Shown: positions 1 to 8,234, counted from the first letter of the stretch. The stretch: DNA of 19,879 nt from Deltaproteobacteria bacterium (GCA_019310195.1 JAFDET010000019.1:1-19879), one strand, 5' to 3'. Notes: generated by a model from the letters alone, not told the origin. Numbers and translations: made by a program.

Positions 1-119
1 GCCGCGGCGTGGCCCAACGCCTCCGAGCCCCAGGGCCACCACTCCACGGGGTTCGTCTGGTGCTGGCGCAAGTAGGCGCTGGTCTCGCGGGCGAGCCGGT
101 TGCGGGGGGCCTCAACCAT
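1..119 (-). CDS. Thioredoxin-domain protein of the YyaL/DUF255 family, N-terminal fragment
   Basis: The ATG at 119 opens a frame that runs off the left edge after 39 codons. The translation contains NRLARETSAYL followed by NPVEWWPWG. These match the start of YyaL/SSP411-type proteins (DUF255, a thioredoxin-like domain followed by a toroidal region), where the usual form is NRLANETSPYLLQH and NPVDWYPWG. The thioredoxin active-site cysteines would lie outside the window, so activity cannot be judged. The physiological role of the family in bacteria is poorly known. No good Shine-Dalgarno is visible before the start. The gene diverges from the rRNA methyltransferase at 198, so the 78 bases between them must hold both promoters. 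Confidence 0.8.
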   Translation of the reverse strand, partial: MVEAPRNRLARETSAYLRQHQTNPVEWWPWGSEALGHAA

Positions 120-197
120 CGGTGAGGAGGCTTAGCGCGGAATCGCCGGCCGAGCGAAGCCGTGGACGCCCGGGGCCCGATGGGGGATGGTCCGGCC

Positions 198-1367
198 ATG
201 CGTGACGTGGTGCTGAAGCCCGGCCGCGAGCGCTCGCTGCGTCGCCGCCACCCCTGGGTGCTCTCGGGCTCCGTGGCCGACGGCGGGGGCGAGGCGTCGC
301 CCGGCGAGTGGGTCCGGGTAGTGAGCGCCGAGGGCGAGGTTCTCGGCTTCGGCCACGTGTCGCCCGCGTCCCAGATCCGGGTTCGCATGCTGTACTTCGG
401 CAAGGAGGCTCCCGGCGATGGTCTGTTGGTGGAGCGCATCGAGGCCGCCGTGGCCCGCCGCGCTGGCGATCCGCTGCTGGAATCGACGGACGCCGTGCGC
501 CTGGTCAACGCCGAAGGAGACGGGCTGCCCGGCCTGGTGGTGGACCGCTACGGCGACACCGCGGTGGTGCGCCTCTCCAGCGCCGGCATGGCCGCCCGCC
601 GCGACCTGTTGATCCGCAGCCTGCGTAGCGCGTGCGGCGTGAGCGCCGGCTACGAGCGGGCGGACGCGCCGGCCGCTCGCCGCGAAGGCGTGGCGCCGGC
701 GGAGGGGGCGTGGTGGGGCGCGCCGCCGCCCGAGCGCTTGACGATTCACGAGGGCGAGCGGAGCTACGCCGTGAACGTGCTGCATGGCCAGAAGACCGGC
801 TTCTACCTGGACCAGCGCGACGCCCGCGAGCGCGTGGAACGCCTGGCCCAGGGGCGCCGCGTCCTGGACCTCTTCTCCTACAGCGGGGGCTTCGCCGTGG
901 CCGCCGCCCGGGGCGGCGCGGCCCGGGTGACCTTGGTGGAATCCTCCGCGGACGCGCTCGACCTGGCACGCCACAACCTGGAGGCGAACGCGCCCGACAC
1001 CGACGCCCGTTTCGAACGCAGCGACGCCTTCCGCTTCGTGCGGGGCTGCGAGGAGCGCTTCGATCTGATCGTCATCGACCCGCCGCCCCTGGCGCGGCGC
1101 CGCAACGACGTGACCCGCGCGACCCGGGCCTACAAGGACGTGCTGCTCTTCGCCCTGCACCGGGCCGCACCGGGCGCGCGCATCCTGTGCTTCAGCTGCT
1201 CGCACCACGTGGGCCCGGACCTCTTCCGCAAGGTGTGCTTCGGCGCATCGCTGGACGCCAAGCGTCCCCTTCAGGTGGTGGGCGAACTGGGCCTGCCTTC
1301 GGATCATCCCGTGGCGCTGGACCATCCCGAAGGTCGTTACCTGTCCGGCCTGGATCTCCTGGCGTGA
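198..1367 (+). CDS. rlmI: RlmI-type 23S rRNA (cytosine-C5)-methyltransferase
   Basis: This is a 389-residue class I SAM-dependent RNA methyltransferase; E. coli RlmI, which makes m5C1962 in 23S rRNA, is of similar length. The N-terminal part (about residues 1-75) fits the PUA RNA-binding domain. The family hallmark GQKTGFYLDQR is at 197-207. Motif I, VLDLFSYSGGF, is at 222-232. The DPPP motif begins at D294 and the FSCS motif holds the probable catalytic Cys at 334. I chose the ATG at 198 rather than the in-frame ATG at 162 because the protein then starts MRDVVLKPGRERSL, as in homologues, and GGGGGA lies 10 bases upstream. The stop overlaps the next start as GTGA, so the two are translationally coupled. 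The exact rRNA target is inferred from the family; related enzymes such as RlmK-like domains cannot be excluded. Confidence 0.87.
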   Translation: MRDVVLKPGRERSLRRRHPWVLSGSVADGGGEASPGEWVRVVSAEGEVLGFGHVSPASQIRVRMLYFGKEAPGDGLLVERIEAAVARRAGDPLLESTDAVRLVNAEGDGLPGLVVDRYGDTAVVRLSSAGMAARRDLLIRSLRSACGVSAGYERADAPAARREGVAPAEGAWWGAPPPERLTIHEGERSYAVNVLHGQKTGFYLDQRDARERVERLAQGRRVLDLFSYSGGFAVAAARGGAARVTLVESSADALDLARHNLEANAPDTDARFERSDAFRFVRGCEERFDLIVIDPPPLARRRNDVTRATRAYKDVLLFALHRAAPGARILCFSCSHHVGPDLFRKVCFGASLDAKRPLQVVGELGLPSDHPVALDHPEGRYLSGLDLLA

Positions 1368-2149
1368 GGTCGCCGCTGGCCCAGCGCTTCGCAGGCCCGC
1401 TGGAGCGGGCACGGAGCTTCGTGAACGCCGGAGGATCGGACCTGGACGCCCTGCGCCTGGCCCTCTGGTCCGGCGAGGGAGAGTCCGCCGTACTGCGCGA
1501 GGCACTGGAGAAGCTCCAGCGCCCCGACGGCTCGTTCCCCGCGTTGCCCGAGCGCGCCGACGCCGGGCCGGTGCTCAACACCCTGGCGGCGCTCCACGTC
1601 CTGTTCGACGCGCGCGTGCGCAGGGCCGAGAGCGTGGAGCGCGCCGTGGGCTTCTTGACGGACCGTCAGGCCGAGGACGGCTCATGGTGCGGCGCCCCGG
1701 CGGACGATTTGCTGGCGACCACGGCCCTGGTGGCCGGGGCGTTGGCGCGCTCGGTCTACACGCGGCCCGACGTGCTCGCGGCGGCCGGCGACTGGCTGGC
1801 GCGCCGCTACGACCGCGAGCGCCCGGGCTGGGGCGCGTTGGCCGGGCTCTGCGCCTTCTTCTCCAGCGTGGATCACGAGGCCGGCGACACCGCACTGCAA
1901 TGGAGCGGGCGGGCCCTCGAGCGCGGCTATCGGGCGGGTGAGTTCACGTCGCTCGAGACGGCCCGGGTGCTGCTGCTCTGCGATGCGGTGGGGCTGCCCG
2001 GGGCGGGCATCGATCCCGGCGAGCTGGTGCAGGGCGTGCTGGGCCAACAGGCCGAGGACGGGGGCTGGCCCGGATGCGCCGCTGCGGGAGGAGATCGGAT
2101 CGAGGCCACCCTGGACGCCGCGCTGGCCCTGCTGCGATTGCCTTCCTGA
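1364..2149 (+). CDS. Prenyltransferase/squalene-oxidase-repeat (alpha/alpha-toroid) protein
   Basis: The 261-residue product starts at the GTG at 1364, which overlaps the previous stop as GTGA. Three QW-like repeats are visible: QRPDGSF at 52-58, QAEDGSW at 102-108 and QAEDGGW at 229-235. The helical stretches between them are rich in Ala and Leu. This is the repeat seen in squalene-hopene cyclases and protein prenyltransferase beta subunits. The protein is much shorter than a hopene cyclase and has no DxDD protonation motif, so a terpene cyclase function is not supported. It may be a stand-alone toroid used for binding or an uncharacterised lyase/transferase. There is no signal peptide, so it is probably cytoplasmic. 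Coupling to rlmI implies co-expression, not necessarily a shared pathway. Confidence 0.75.
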   Translation: MRSPLAQRFAGPLERARSFVNAGGSDLDALRLALWSGEGESAVLREALEKLQRPDGSFPALPERADAGPVLNTLAALHVLFDARVRRAESVERAVGFLTDRQAEDGSWCGAPADDLLATTALVAGALARSVYTRPDVLAAAGDWLARRYDRERPGWGALAGLCAFFSSVDHEAGDTALQWSGRALERGYRAGEFTSLETARVLLLCDAVGLPGAGIDPGELVQGVLGQQAEDGGWPGCAAAGGDRIEATLDAALALLRLPS

Positions 2150-2204
2150 GCCGAGCCGCTTGCGCGGACGGGTCCCAGGCGTCAGGCTCCGCGGTTCTCT
2201 CGAC

Positions 2205-2210
2205 GGAGGA
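2205..2210 (+). promoter_or_regulatory. Strong Shine-Dalgarno fixing a TTG start
   Basis: GGAGGA lies 6 bases before the TTG at 2217. No ATG or GTG with comparable spacing opens the acyl-CoA synthetase frame in this place, so this site decides the start. The frame stays open far upstream, but there it only overlaps the toroid gene. Confidence 0.7.
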
Positions 2211-2216
2211 GCTCCC

Positions 2217-3854
2217 TTGTCCGAATCCCCCCTCAACCTGGCCGCCATCCACGAGGCCATCGCCGCCGCGGTGCCCGACCGTGAGTGCATCGTCTTCCGC
2301 GACCGCCGCCTGACCTGGAGCCAGGTCAGCGATCGCACACGCCGCCTCGCCCACGTGCTGAAGAGCCACGGCCTGGGCTGTCACCGCGAGCGTGCCGGGC
2401 TGGCCAACTGGGAGTCGGGCCAGGACCACGTGGCGCTGTATCTCTACAACGGCAACGAGTACCTGGAGGGAATGCTGGGCGCCTTCAAGGCGCGCTGCGC
2501 ACCCTTCAACGTGAACTACCGCTACGTGGAGGAGGAGCTCCTCTACCTCTTCGGCAACTCCGACGCCCGTGCGGTGATCTTCCACGCGCGCTTCGCGCCC
2601 ACCCTGGCGAAGATCCGCGATCGTCTGGACGGCGTACGAGCTTGGATCCAGGTGGACGACGGCTCGGGCGAGTCGCTCGACGGAGCCCTGGACTACGAGC
2701 AGGCGCTGGCCGAGGCCAAGCCCGAGGAGCCGTCGGGGCTCTCCGGCGACGACCTCTACATCCTCTACACCGGCGGTACGACCGGGATGCCCAAGGGCGT
2801 GCTGTGGCGTCAGGAGGAGATCTACCGCGCGGCGCTCTCCGCCGCCGGCCCCCTCGAGACGCTGGACGAGTTTGCGGAGCGAGCCAAAGCCGCGCGGGGC
2901 GCGCGCTCGCTTCCCACGGCGCCCTTCATGCACGGTGCAGCGCACTGGGCCGCCTTCAACGTATGGCACTCGGGCGGCACGATTCACGTGCAGTCGCAGG
3001 TGGAGCATCTGGACCCGCACGACGTCTGGTCCACGATCGAGCGCGAAAAGGTGCAGGTCGCGCTGATCGTGGGCGACGCCTTTGCGCGGCCCCTGCTGGA
3101 CCAGCTCGACGAGCAGTCCTACGACCTGTCTTCGCTCTTCATGCTCGTCTCCGGCGGCGCCATCCTCACCGCGAAGCTCAAGGACGAGATCCTGGTGAAG
3201 CTTCCCCACGTGCGGATCATGGACGCCCTGGGTTCCTCGGAGAGCGGGGCCCAGGGGTCGAGGGTGTCTACGTCGGAAGCGAAGGCCACCACGGGCGACT
3301 TCGACCTGGGTCCCGACAACGTGGTGCTGTCCGAAGACCTGAGCCGCGTGCTCGAGCCGGGCCACGAAGAGCAGGGCTGGCTGGCGCGAAAGGGGAGCGT
3401 GCCGTTGGGCTACTACCAGGACCAGGCCAAGACCGAGAAGACCTTTCCCTCGGTGGACGGCGTGCGCTACGCGGTGCCGGGGGATCGCGCCGCCGTGGAC
3501 ACCGACGGCAAGCTGCTGCTCTTCGGCCGCGATTCGGTGACCATCAACTCGGGCGGGGAGAAGATCTTCGCCGAGGAGGTGGAGCACGCCCTGAAGCACC
3601 ACCCCGACGTCTACGACACCGTCGTGGTGCCCACTCCCAACGAACGCTGGGGTCAGCAGGTGACGGCTGTGGTGAAGCTGCGCGCGGGTGTGGCTGCCGA
3701 CGAGGCCTCGCTGCTGGATGCCTGCAGCGAGCACATCGCCCGCTACAAGCTGCCGAAGGCCTTCGTGTTCGTGGACGACGTCGTGCGGGCGCCCAGCGGC
3801 AAGCCCGACTACCGCTGGGCCCGCGAGACCGCGGCGCGGGAGCTGGGCCTCTAG
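2217..3854 (+). CDS. Acyl-CoA synthetase (ANL superfamily AMP-forming ligase)
   Basis: This 545-residue enzyme should activate a carboxylic acid with ATP to an acyl-adenylate and transfer it to CoA. The P-loop-like AMP-binding signature YTGGTTGMPKG is at 184-194. A substrate/adenine motif containing GSSES follows in the middle of the protein. The PGD at 421-423 and GRDSVTINSGGEKI at 437-450 mark the hinge to the small C-terminal domain. The catalytic lysine of the PSGK motif is at 529. All core motifs are present. The style resembles FadD-type fatty-acyl or steroid-side-chain ligases of actinobacteria and myxobacteria; the substrate cannot be read from sequence. It starts at TTG 2217 and ends 3 bases from the convergent DUF1499 gene. 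Confidence 0.88.
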   Translation: MSESPLNLAAIHEAIAAAVPDRECIVFRDRRLTWSQVSDRTRRLAHVLKSHGLGCHRERAGLANWESGQDHVALYLYNGNEYLEGMLGAFKARCAPFNVNYRYVEEELLYLFGNSDARAVIFHARFAPTLAKIRDRLDGVRAWIQVDDGSGESLDGALDYEQALAEAKPEEPSGLSGDDLYILYTGGTTGMPKGVLWRQEEIYRAALSAAGPLETLDEFAERAKAARGARSLPTAPFMHGAAHWAAFNVWHSGGTIHVQSQVEHLDPHDVWSTIEREKVQVALIVGDAFARPLLDQLDEQSYDLSSLFMLVSGGAILTAKLKDEILVKLPHVRIMDALGSSESGAQGSRVSTSEAKATTGDFDLGPDNVVLSEDLSRVLEPGHEEQGWLARKGSVPLGYYQDQAKTEKTFPSVDGVRYAVPGDRAAVDTDGKLLLFGRDSVTINSGGEKIFAEEVEHALKHHPDVYDTVVVPTPNERWGQQVTAVVKLRAGVAADEASLLDACSEHIARYKLPKAFVFVDDVVRAPSGKPDYRWARETAARELGL

Positions 3855-3866
3855 CCGTCAGCTCCC
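3838..3866. terminator. Short inverted repeat spanning two convergent stop codons
   Basis: Seven-base arms, GGGAGCT at 3838-3844 and AGCTCCC at 3860-3866, flank a 15-base loop that contains both stop codons (TAG of the synthetase, TGA of the DUF1499 gene). There is no T tract on either side, so it is at best a weak bidirectional terminator or pause site. Chance is a fair alternative in GC-rich DNA. Confidence 0.25.
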
Positions 3867-4610
3867 CGAGGTCAGAGCCTCGCGGAAGGCGCGGATGCGC
3901 GCCGCGTTGGCGCCCACGTCGCCCTTGCCCACGCGCGACTTGGAGCGCACGTCCACGACGCAGCCGCTGCCGGACGGTCGCACACGGATCACCACGTCGT
4001 CCACGAACTGGAAGATGCCGGTCACGTCGATGGCCTCGATGCGTCCCGCCGCCGGGTCCGACGCCACCACCGTCCAGCCCAGCTCCAGGGCTACGCGATG
4101 CGCGCGCTCCAGGGCCTCGCGCGGCGGCAGGTCCAGCTGGATCGGAGCCAGGTCGTCGTAGGCCGCCTTCTGGGCGTCGATGGTGGCCCGATCCAGGGGC
4201 TTCATGGGCGCATCGCGCTCTTCGGCCTGCCGGGCCAGGGCCGAGAAGGCCGGCGGATCGTCGGGGTTCGTGGTGATGTCGTTGATGGCGGGGAGCCCGG
4301 CGCCGGGCGCGGCCGAGACGGCCAGGACCAGCAGAGCCAGCGCGCCCAGAGCCAGGCCGCCCCAGGCTCGCCTGGCGCCGGCCCGGCCGCTGGAGGCCCG
4401 CGTGCGGAGCACGCCCGTGATCCCGAAGAGCAGGGCGGCCAGGCCCACCAGGAGGCCCATCCCGAAGATCCGGAAGCCGATGAAGGGCGTGAGCGCCCCG
4501 CTCAGGGCGCCCGCCGTGCCCACGCCCATGAGGGCGAAGCACGTTATGCCCAGGGAGAGGGCCACGGTTGCCGATACGGCAGGGGAAGCGGGCGGGGCAG
4601 GCTGGGACAT
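3858..4610 (-). CDS. DUF1499 domain membrane protein
   Basis: The 250-residue product starts at the ATG at 4610, preceded by GAGGAGG. Residues about 13-38, 48-69 and 83-103 are hydrophobic and look like three membrane helices. From about residue 108 to the end is a DUF1499 domain, recognisable by the INDITTNPDDPPAF motif at its start, which is near-consensus for the family. The soluble domain probably lies on the periplasmic face. The function of DUF1499 is unknown; it is common in proteobacteria and plastids. The gene is convergent with the acyl-CoA synthetase (3-base gap) and divergent from the large hydrolase at 4750, with a palindrome between the two starts. Confidence 0.82.
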   Translation of the reverse strand: MSQPAPPASPAVSATVALSLGITCFALMGVGTAGALSGALTPFIGFRIFGMGLLVGLAALLFGITGVLRTRASSGRAGARRAWGGLALGALALLVLAVSAAPGAGLPAINDITTNPDDPPAFSALARQAEERDAPMKPLDRATIDAQKAAYDDLAPIQLDLPPREALERAHRVALELGWTVVASDPAAGRIEAIDVTGIFQFVDDVVIRVRPSGSGCVVDVRSKSRVGKGDVGANAARIRAFREALTSGS

Positions 4611-4656
4611 GGGTTGCCTCCTCGGCGGCGCTCGAACGGGCGGTCCGGGCGCTGCG

Positions 4657-4706
4657 ACGATACCACGGCCAGCACCTCGGCCGTGGGCGGTTGGCAGTGG
4701 TAAACT
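4657..4706. promoter_or_regulatory. Divergent promoter region with a perfect 8-bp palindrome
   Basis: CCACGGCC at 4663-4670 and GGCCGTGG at 4679-4686 are exact inverted copies separated by 8 bases. On the plus strand an extended -10-like box, TGG then TAAACT, ends at 4706. On the minus strand TGG then TATCGT covers 4662-4657. The palindrome therefore lies beside or within both candidate promoters, where an operator would be expected. No clear -35 box is visible on either side, and the palindrome could instead be a chance GC-rich hairpin. The rest of the 139-base gap holds a T6 run at about 4721-4726 in the presumed 5' leader. Confidence 0.33.
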
Positions 4707-4749
4707 GGCGGGCTGGCTCCATTTTTTGGGGTGGCAGGGAGCTGAGGGG

Positions 4750-7350
4750 ATGAGCGGGAGCGCGGTGAAGGGACGCATGCAAGAGATCGGCGCGGTTCGG
4801 GCGCTGGCGTTGCTGACGCTGGCGGCCGTCGCCTGTGGCCGCCCCGACCTGGGCCTCAGCCTGGGCGAGCCCGAGTTCGCCGGCAGCGAGGTTCGCGTCG
4901 AAATCCTGCTGGGCGACGGCCTGGATCCGCAGAGCGTCGAAGTCTGGCTCGACGGCGCACCGGTGGGAGCCGACGTCGCCGCCGTGCCCGGGGGCCTGGT
5001 GGCGCAGCTTGCGACGAGCGCCGGCCCGCATCGCATCGCGGCGCGTGCACAGGCACGTGACGGCGACGGGGGCGCCTGGGATGCGCTCGCCTTCGTGGCG
5101 CCTCCGCCGCTTCCGGACGTGGTGTCGAGCGATCCGCTCCCCGGCGGATCGGTGGAGCCCGACGCCTGGCTTCGGCTCCACCTGCTGGGCAGCGTGGCAC
5201 CCGAGAGCCTCGCCTCGCTGGACCTGGCCTGCGACGGGGTGGCCCTGGGATTCGACGCAGAGCTGCTCTCCGACGGCGGCGTGGCCGTGAACCCGGATCC
5301 GGCGCTCCCCGCGGACGCCGCCTGCGCGCTGGTGTGGCGCGGCGAGGCGGGCGTCGAGTCCCTGGCCTTCGTCACGGCGCCGCTGGGGACGGCGGTCGAG
5401 GCGCTGTACGACCGGCGCCGGGACGACGTACTGACGCCGTTCCCCGACGACTTCTATCAGGACGACGCCGCAGACACGCCGACCGGGCGCCGCCTGGCCC
5501 TGCCGGTTCCCGCGCGCGAAGGCCTGGTGCCGGCGTTGTTCGACGCCCTGATCCGGGACACGCGCGGGCTCGATGGCTGGAGCCCGCTGGCACCCCTGGT
5601 GGTGGAGACGTCGGCGCCGCTGGACCCCGGCTCGTTGCCGGCCACGCCCGAGGCGTCGCTGGACCCCCTGGCCACGGTGCAGCTGCTGGACCTGGATGCA
5701 GGCGCGCGCCGGGTGCCGTTCCGGGCCCAGGTGCGCAGCGATGCTACGGACTTCGGCGTCTCCCACACGCTGCTGGTGTTTCCGGCGCGGCCTCTGGACG
5801 CGCGCGGCCGCTACGCCCTGGTGCTGACGCGCCGCGTACGCAGCGAGAGCGGCTCGCCGCTGGCGCCCTCCGCGTTCTTCACGGCGGCTCTGGCGGAGCC
5901 GGCCTTCGCCGATGCGCCGGAGCTCGCGCGGGTTCGCGCCCGGCTGGCGTTGGCCTTGGCCGTGCTGGAGGTCGAGGCCGAGCCGCGCTTGCCGCGAGAG
6001 GACCTGGCGCTGCTGCTGCCCATCACGATCCGCTCTACGGATGCGCTGTCCCGGGATGCGCTGGCCATGCGCGCCGCCGTGGACGCGGCGCCGCCGCCCG
6101 AGCTGCTGGGCTTCGTGGTGGAGCCGGAGACCACGCCCGGCAGCCCCCTGGCCGCGGTCGTGCGGGGCACCTGGGCGGCGCCGGACTGGCGTCCTCGAGA
6201 GCCCGGTCTCGGGCCGCTGGAGCGCGGCAACCTGGTGCGAGATGCCGACGGCCTGCCGGTGGTGCAGGGCACCCGGCCGGTGGAGTTCGTGCTGGCGCTT
6301 CCCGCGGCGGCGGCCGATCGACCCGTGCCCCTGGTGATGCACCAGCACGGCAACCCGGGCGGCCTCGACGAGGTCGTAGCGGCGGCCCGGGACTTCCTGG
6401 CCGAGGCCGGGTTCGCCACGATCGGCTTCACCGACGTGGTGAACCGGGAGGTGGCGCCCGCCGGCGACGAAGATGGAAGGCCGCGTACGCCGGAGGAGCG
6501 AATCGAGCTCCAGGTGAGCAACATCTTCTTGTCGCTCTTCGTGAACCGGATGCTTCCCGAGCACTGGCTCGAGACCACCGGCGAGCAGCTGGCCTTCCTG
6601 CGTTTCCTCGACGGACTGGCCGACCTCGACGTGCTGCCGCTGGGCGCTCCCGACGGCGTGCCCGACGTGGACCTCGCTCTGCCCCTCGCGTACCACGGCA
6701 TCAGCGAGGGAGCGAACCACGGCCAGGCCCTGCTGGCCTACGCGCCGGAGATCCGCGCGGCGGCGCTGGTGGTGGGGGGCGCGCGCCTGGTGGAGGCGCT
6801 GGTCCACCAGCAGGCCGACGCGTTCCTGACCCAGCTTCCGTCGTTCGTGCCCGGGCTCGTTCCGTCGGAGATCTGGGTGGGCGTGTCGCTCTTCCAATCC
6901 CTCTACGATGCGCAGGATCGACACAACCAACTGGCTCACGTCTACCGCGATCGGCTGGAGATCCACGGCAACGAGCGCCCGGCCAGCGTCCTGCTGATCG
7001 AAGGGCTCGGCGACACTCGCGTCCCCAACGGCGCTACCGAGTCGGCCGCCTGGGCCCTGGGCCTTCCGCAGCTGGAGCCGTTGCGGCCGGTGCCGTTCCT
7101 GGACTCGGCTCTAGCGCCCCTGCGAGCCAATCTGGATGCCGAGACCACGGGCGGCCTGGTGCAATACGCGCCCGTCGGTGTGCCGGGCGTGCCGTCTACG
7201 CCCGGCTGCGCCAGGCTGCCGGCGGCCAGTGCCTCCGAGGGGCACTTCTGCGCCCAGAGCGCGCCCGAGTCGCAGCGCCTGCGGGCGGACTTCTTCCGGT
7301 CGGCCCTGGACGGGGCGGCTCCGGAAATCGGCAACCCGAGTTCCCAATGA
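4750..7350 (+). CDS. Large lipoprotein alpha/beta hydrolase with Ig-like N-terminal region
   Basis: The 866-residue product starts at the ATG at 4750, with AGGGAG 8 bases upstream; an alternative ATG is at 4777. A hydrophobic signal ends LAAVAC (Cys29), a plausible lipobox, so the protein is probably exported and lipid-anchored. Roughly residues 30-215 look like one or two beta-rich Ig-like modules, the second resembling the Big_5 type. The C-terminal half has the hydrolase fold: an oxyanion-type HQHG at 531-534, the nucleophile elbow GISEG with Ser652, Asp755 in GLGDTRVP, and His832 in EGHF. The triad order Ser-Asp-His is canonical. It is far longer than a typical esterase. The substrate is unknown (ester, lipid or polyester are possible). 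It is followed 10 bases later by an enoyl-CoA hydratase. Confidence 0.75.
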   Translation: MSGSAVKGRMQEIGAVRALALLTLAAVACGRPDLGLSLGEPEFAGSEVRVEILLGDGLDPQSVEVWLDGAPVGADVAAVPGGLVAQLATSAGPHRIAARAQARDGDGGAWDALAFVAPPPLPDVVSSDPLPGGSVEPDAWLRLHLLGSVAPESLASLDLACDGVALGFDAELLSDGGVAVNPDPALPADAACALVWRGEAGVESLAFVTAPLGTAVEALYDRRRDDVLTPFPDDFYQDDAADTPTGRRLALPVPAREGLVPALFDALIRDTRGLDGWSPLAPLVVETSAPLDPGSLPATPEASLDPLATVQLLDLDAGARRVPFRAQVRSDATDFGVSHTLLVFPARPLDARGRYALVLTRRVRSESGSPLAPSAFFTAALAEPAFADAPELARVRARLALALAVLEVEAEPRLPREDLALLLPITIRSTDALSRDALAMRAAVDAAPPPELLGFVVEPETTPGSPLAAVVRGTWAAPDWRPREPGLGPLERGNLVRDADGLPVVQGTRPVEFVLALPAAAADRPVPLVMHQHGNPGGLDEVVAAARDFLAEAGFATIGFTDVVNREVAPAGDEDGRPRTPEERIELQVSNIFLSLFVNRMLPEHWLETTGEQLAFLRFLDGLADLDVLPLGAPDGVPDVDLALPLAYHGISEGANHGQALLAYAPEIRAAALVVGGARLVEALVHQQADAFLTQLPSFVPGLVPSEIWVGVSLFQSLYDAQDRHNQLAHVYRDRLEIHGNERPASVLLIEGLGDTRVPNGATESAAWALGLPQLEPLRPVPFLDSALAPLRANLDAETTGGLVQYAPVGVPGVPSTPGCARLPAASASEGHFCAQSAPESQRLRADFFRSALDGAAPEIGNPSSQ

Positions 7351-7360
7351 GGAGACACGC

Positions 7361-8137
7361 GTGAGTGATCCGATCCGCAGCGAGCGGCGCGACTCCGTGC
7401 AGCTGCTCACCCTCTCGCGTCCGGACGTGATGAACGCCCTGGACACCGAGACGCTTCAGTCCCTGGAGGCCCGCGCGGCCGAGGTTGCCGCCGATCCCGC
7501 GGTACGCGCCGTGGTCATCACCGGCGAGGGACGAGCCTTCTGCGCCGGCGCCGATATCGAGGCCATGCGCGCGTTCACTCCGCTCGATGCCGAGGGCTTC
7601 AGTCGCCTGGGCCACCGCGCCTTCGCCGGGCTGGAGGAGCTCTCGATTCCCACGCTGGCGGCGGTCAACGGCTTTGCCCTGGGCGGCGGCTGCGAGCTCG
7701 CGTTGGCCTGCGACTTCATCTACGCGTCGGCCCGGGCGCGCTTCGGACAGCCCGAGGTGAAGCTCGGGCTGATTCCCGGCTTCGGCGGCACGTCGCGGCT
7801 GGCGCGTCGCGTGGGCGTGGCCTGGGCCAAGGAGCTGGTGATGGCGGGCGACCCGATCGGCGCCGACCTGGCCCGGGAGATCGGGCTGGTCAACCGCGTC
7901 TTCGAGCCGGACGCAGTCCTGGACGAGACGCTGAAGACCGCCACGGCCATCGCCGCACGCGGCCCGGTGGCCGTGCGCATGGCCAAACGCGTGATCCAGG
8001 AGGGGCAGGGCGCCGACGTGCGCGTCGCCCACGCCCTGGAGCAGGCTGCCTTCGGCACCGTCTTCGGATCGCGCGACCGCGACGAGGGACTCGACGCCTT
8101 CCTGGCCAAGCGCGACCCCAACTTCGAAGGCCGCTAG
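7361..8137 (+). CDS. Enoyl-CoA hydratase (crotonase family)
   Basis: The 258-residue protein starts at GTG 7361, with GGAG 6 bases upstream overlapping the end of the hydrolase gene. Crotonase landmarks are all present: the first oxyanion-hole segment GRAFCAGAD, the second in GGGCE, and FGQPEVKLGLIPGFGG. Both catalytic glutamates of true hydratases are present, E112 in GGGCE and E132 in FGQPE, spaced 20 residues apart as in the mammalian enzyme (E144/E164). This supports hydration of trans-2-enoyl-CoA in beta-oxidation rather than an isomerase role. The C-terminus resembles the CoA-binding tail of the family (FLAKRDPNF). It lies in the same transcription unit as the upstream hydrolase, which suggests that acids released by that enzyme are degraded. 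Confidence 0.9.
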   Translation: MSDPIRSERRDSVQLLTLSRPDVMNALDTETLQSLEARAAEVAADPAVRAVVITGEGRAFCAGADIEAMRAFTPLDAEGFSRLGHRAFAGLEELSIPTLAAVNGFALGGGCELALACDFIYASARARFGQPEVKLGLIPGFGGTSRLARRVGVAWAKELVMAGDPIGADLAREIGLVNRVFEPDAVLDETLKTATAIAARGPVAVRMAKRVIQEGQGADVRVAHALEQAAFGTVFGSRDRDEGLDAFLAKRDPNFEGR

Positions 8138-8146
8138 CCCTGCAAA

Positions 8147-8234
8147 GAGGGACGTTCCTGCACAACTGCACGGAGTACCACTCCTGCACGGAGGGACGTT
8201 CCTGCGTAACTGCACCGGGTGCCACTCCTGGGTC
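8147..8234. repeat. Two tandem 44-bp repeat units
   Basis: Units at 8147-8190 and 8191-8234 share GAGGGACGTTCCTGC, then AACTGCAC, then CCACTCCTG, differing at only a few positions over 44 bases. In unit 1, TGCA-C-GGAGT at 8167-8176 can pair with ACTCCTGCA at 8180-8188 around a 3-base loop. The sequence is noncoding and unlike its GC-rich coding neighbours. It resembles the REP/BIME elements that are scattered between convergent genes in many proteobacteria. Confidence 0.7.

Noticed and set aside
162..197. Upstream ATG extending rlmI by 12 residues
   Set aside because: The extension MDARGPMGDGPA is unlike family N-termini, and the ATG at 198 has a better fit and a GGGGGA upstream.
132..1505. 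Minus-strand open frame of 457 codons opposite rlmI
   Set aside because: Low-complexity composition, no recognisable motif, and the plus strand holds a complete RlmI with all catalytic motifs.
4721..4726. T6 run as a rho-independent terminator
   Set aside because: No stable GC stem lies immediately upstream, and the flanking genes diverge, so no transcript needs to end there.
3544..6966. Very long minus-strand open frame (1140 codons) opposite the hydrolase and synthetase genes
   Set aside because: It is an antisense shadow caused by high GC. Its translation is rich in Gln, His, Arg and Gly with no domain motif, and it covers two well-supported genes on the other strand and the real DUF1499 gene in another frame.
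8147..8234. CRISPR array
   Set aside because: Only two directly adjoining 44-base units with no spacers, plus an inverted copy, and no cas genes nearby. A REP-like element explains it better.
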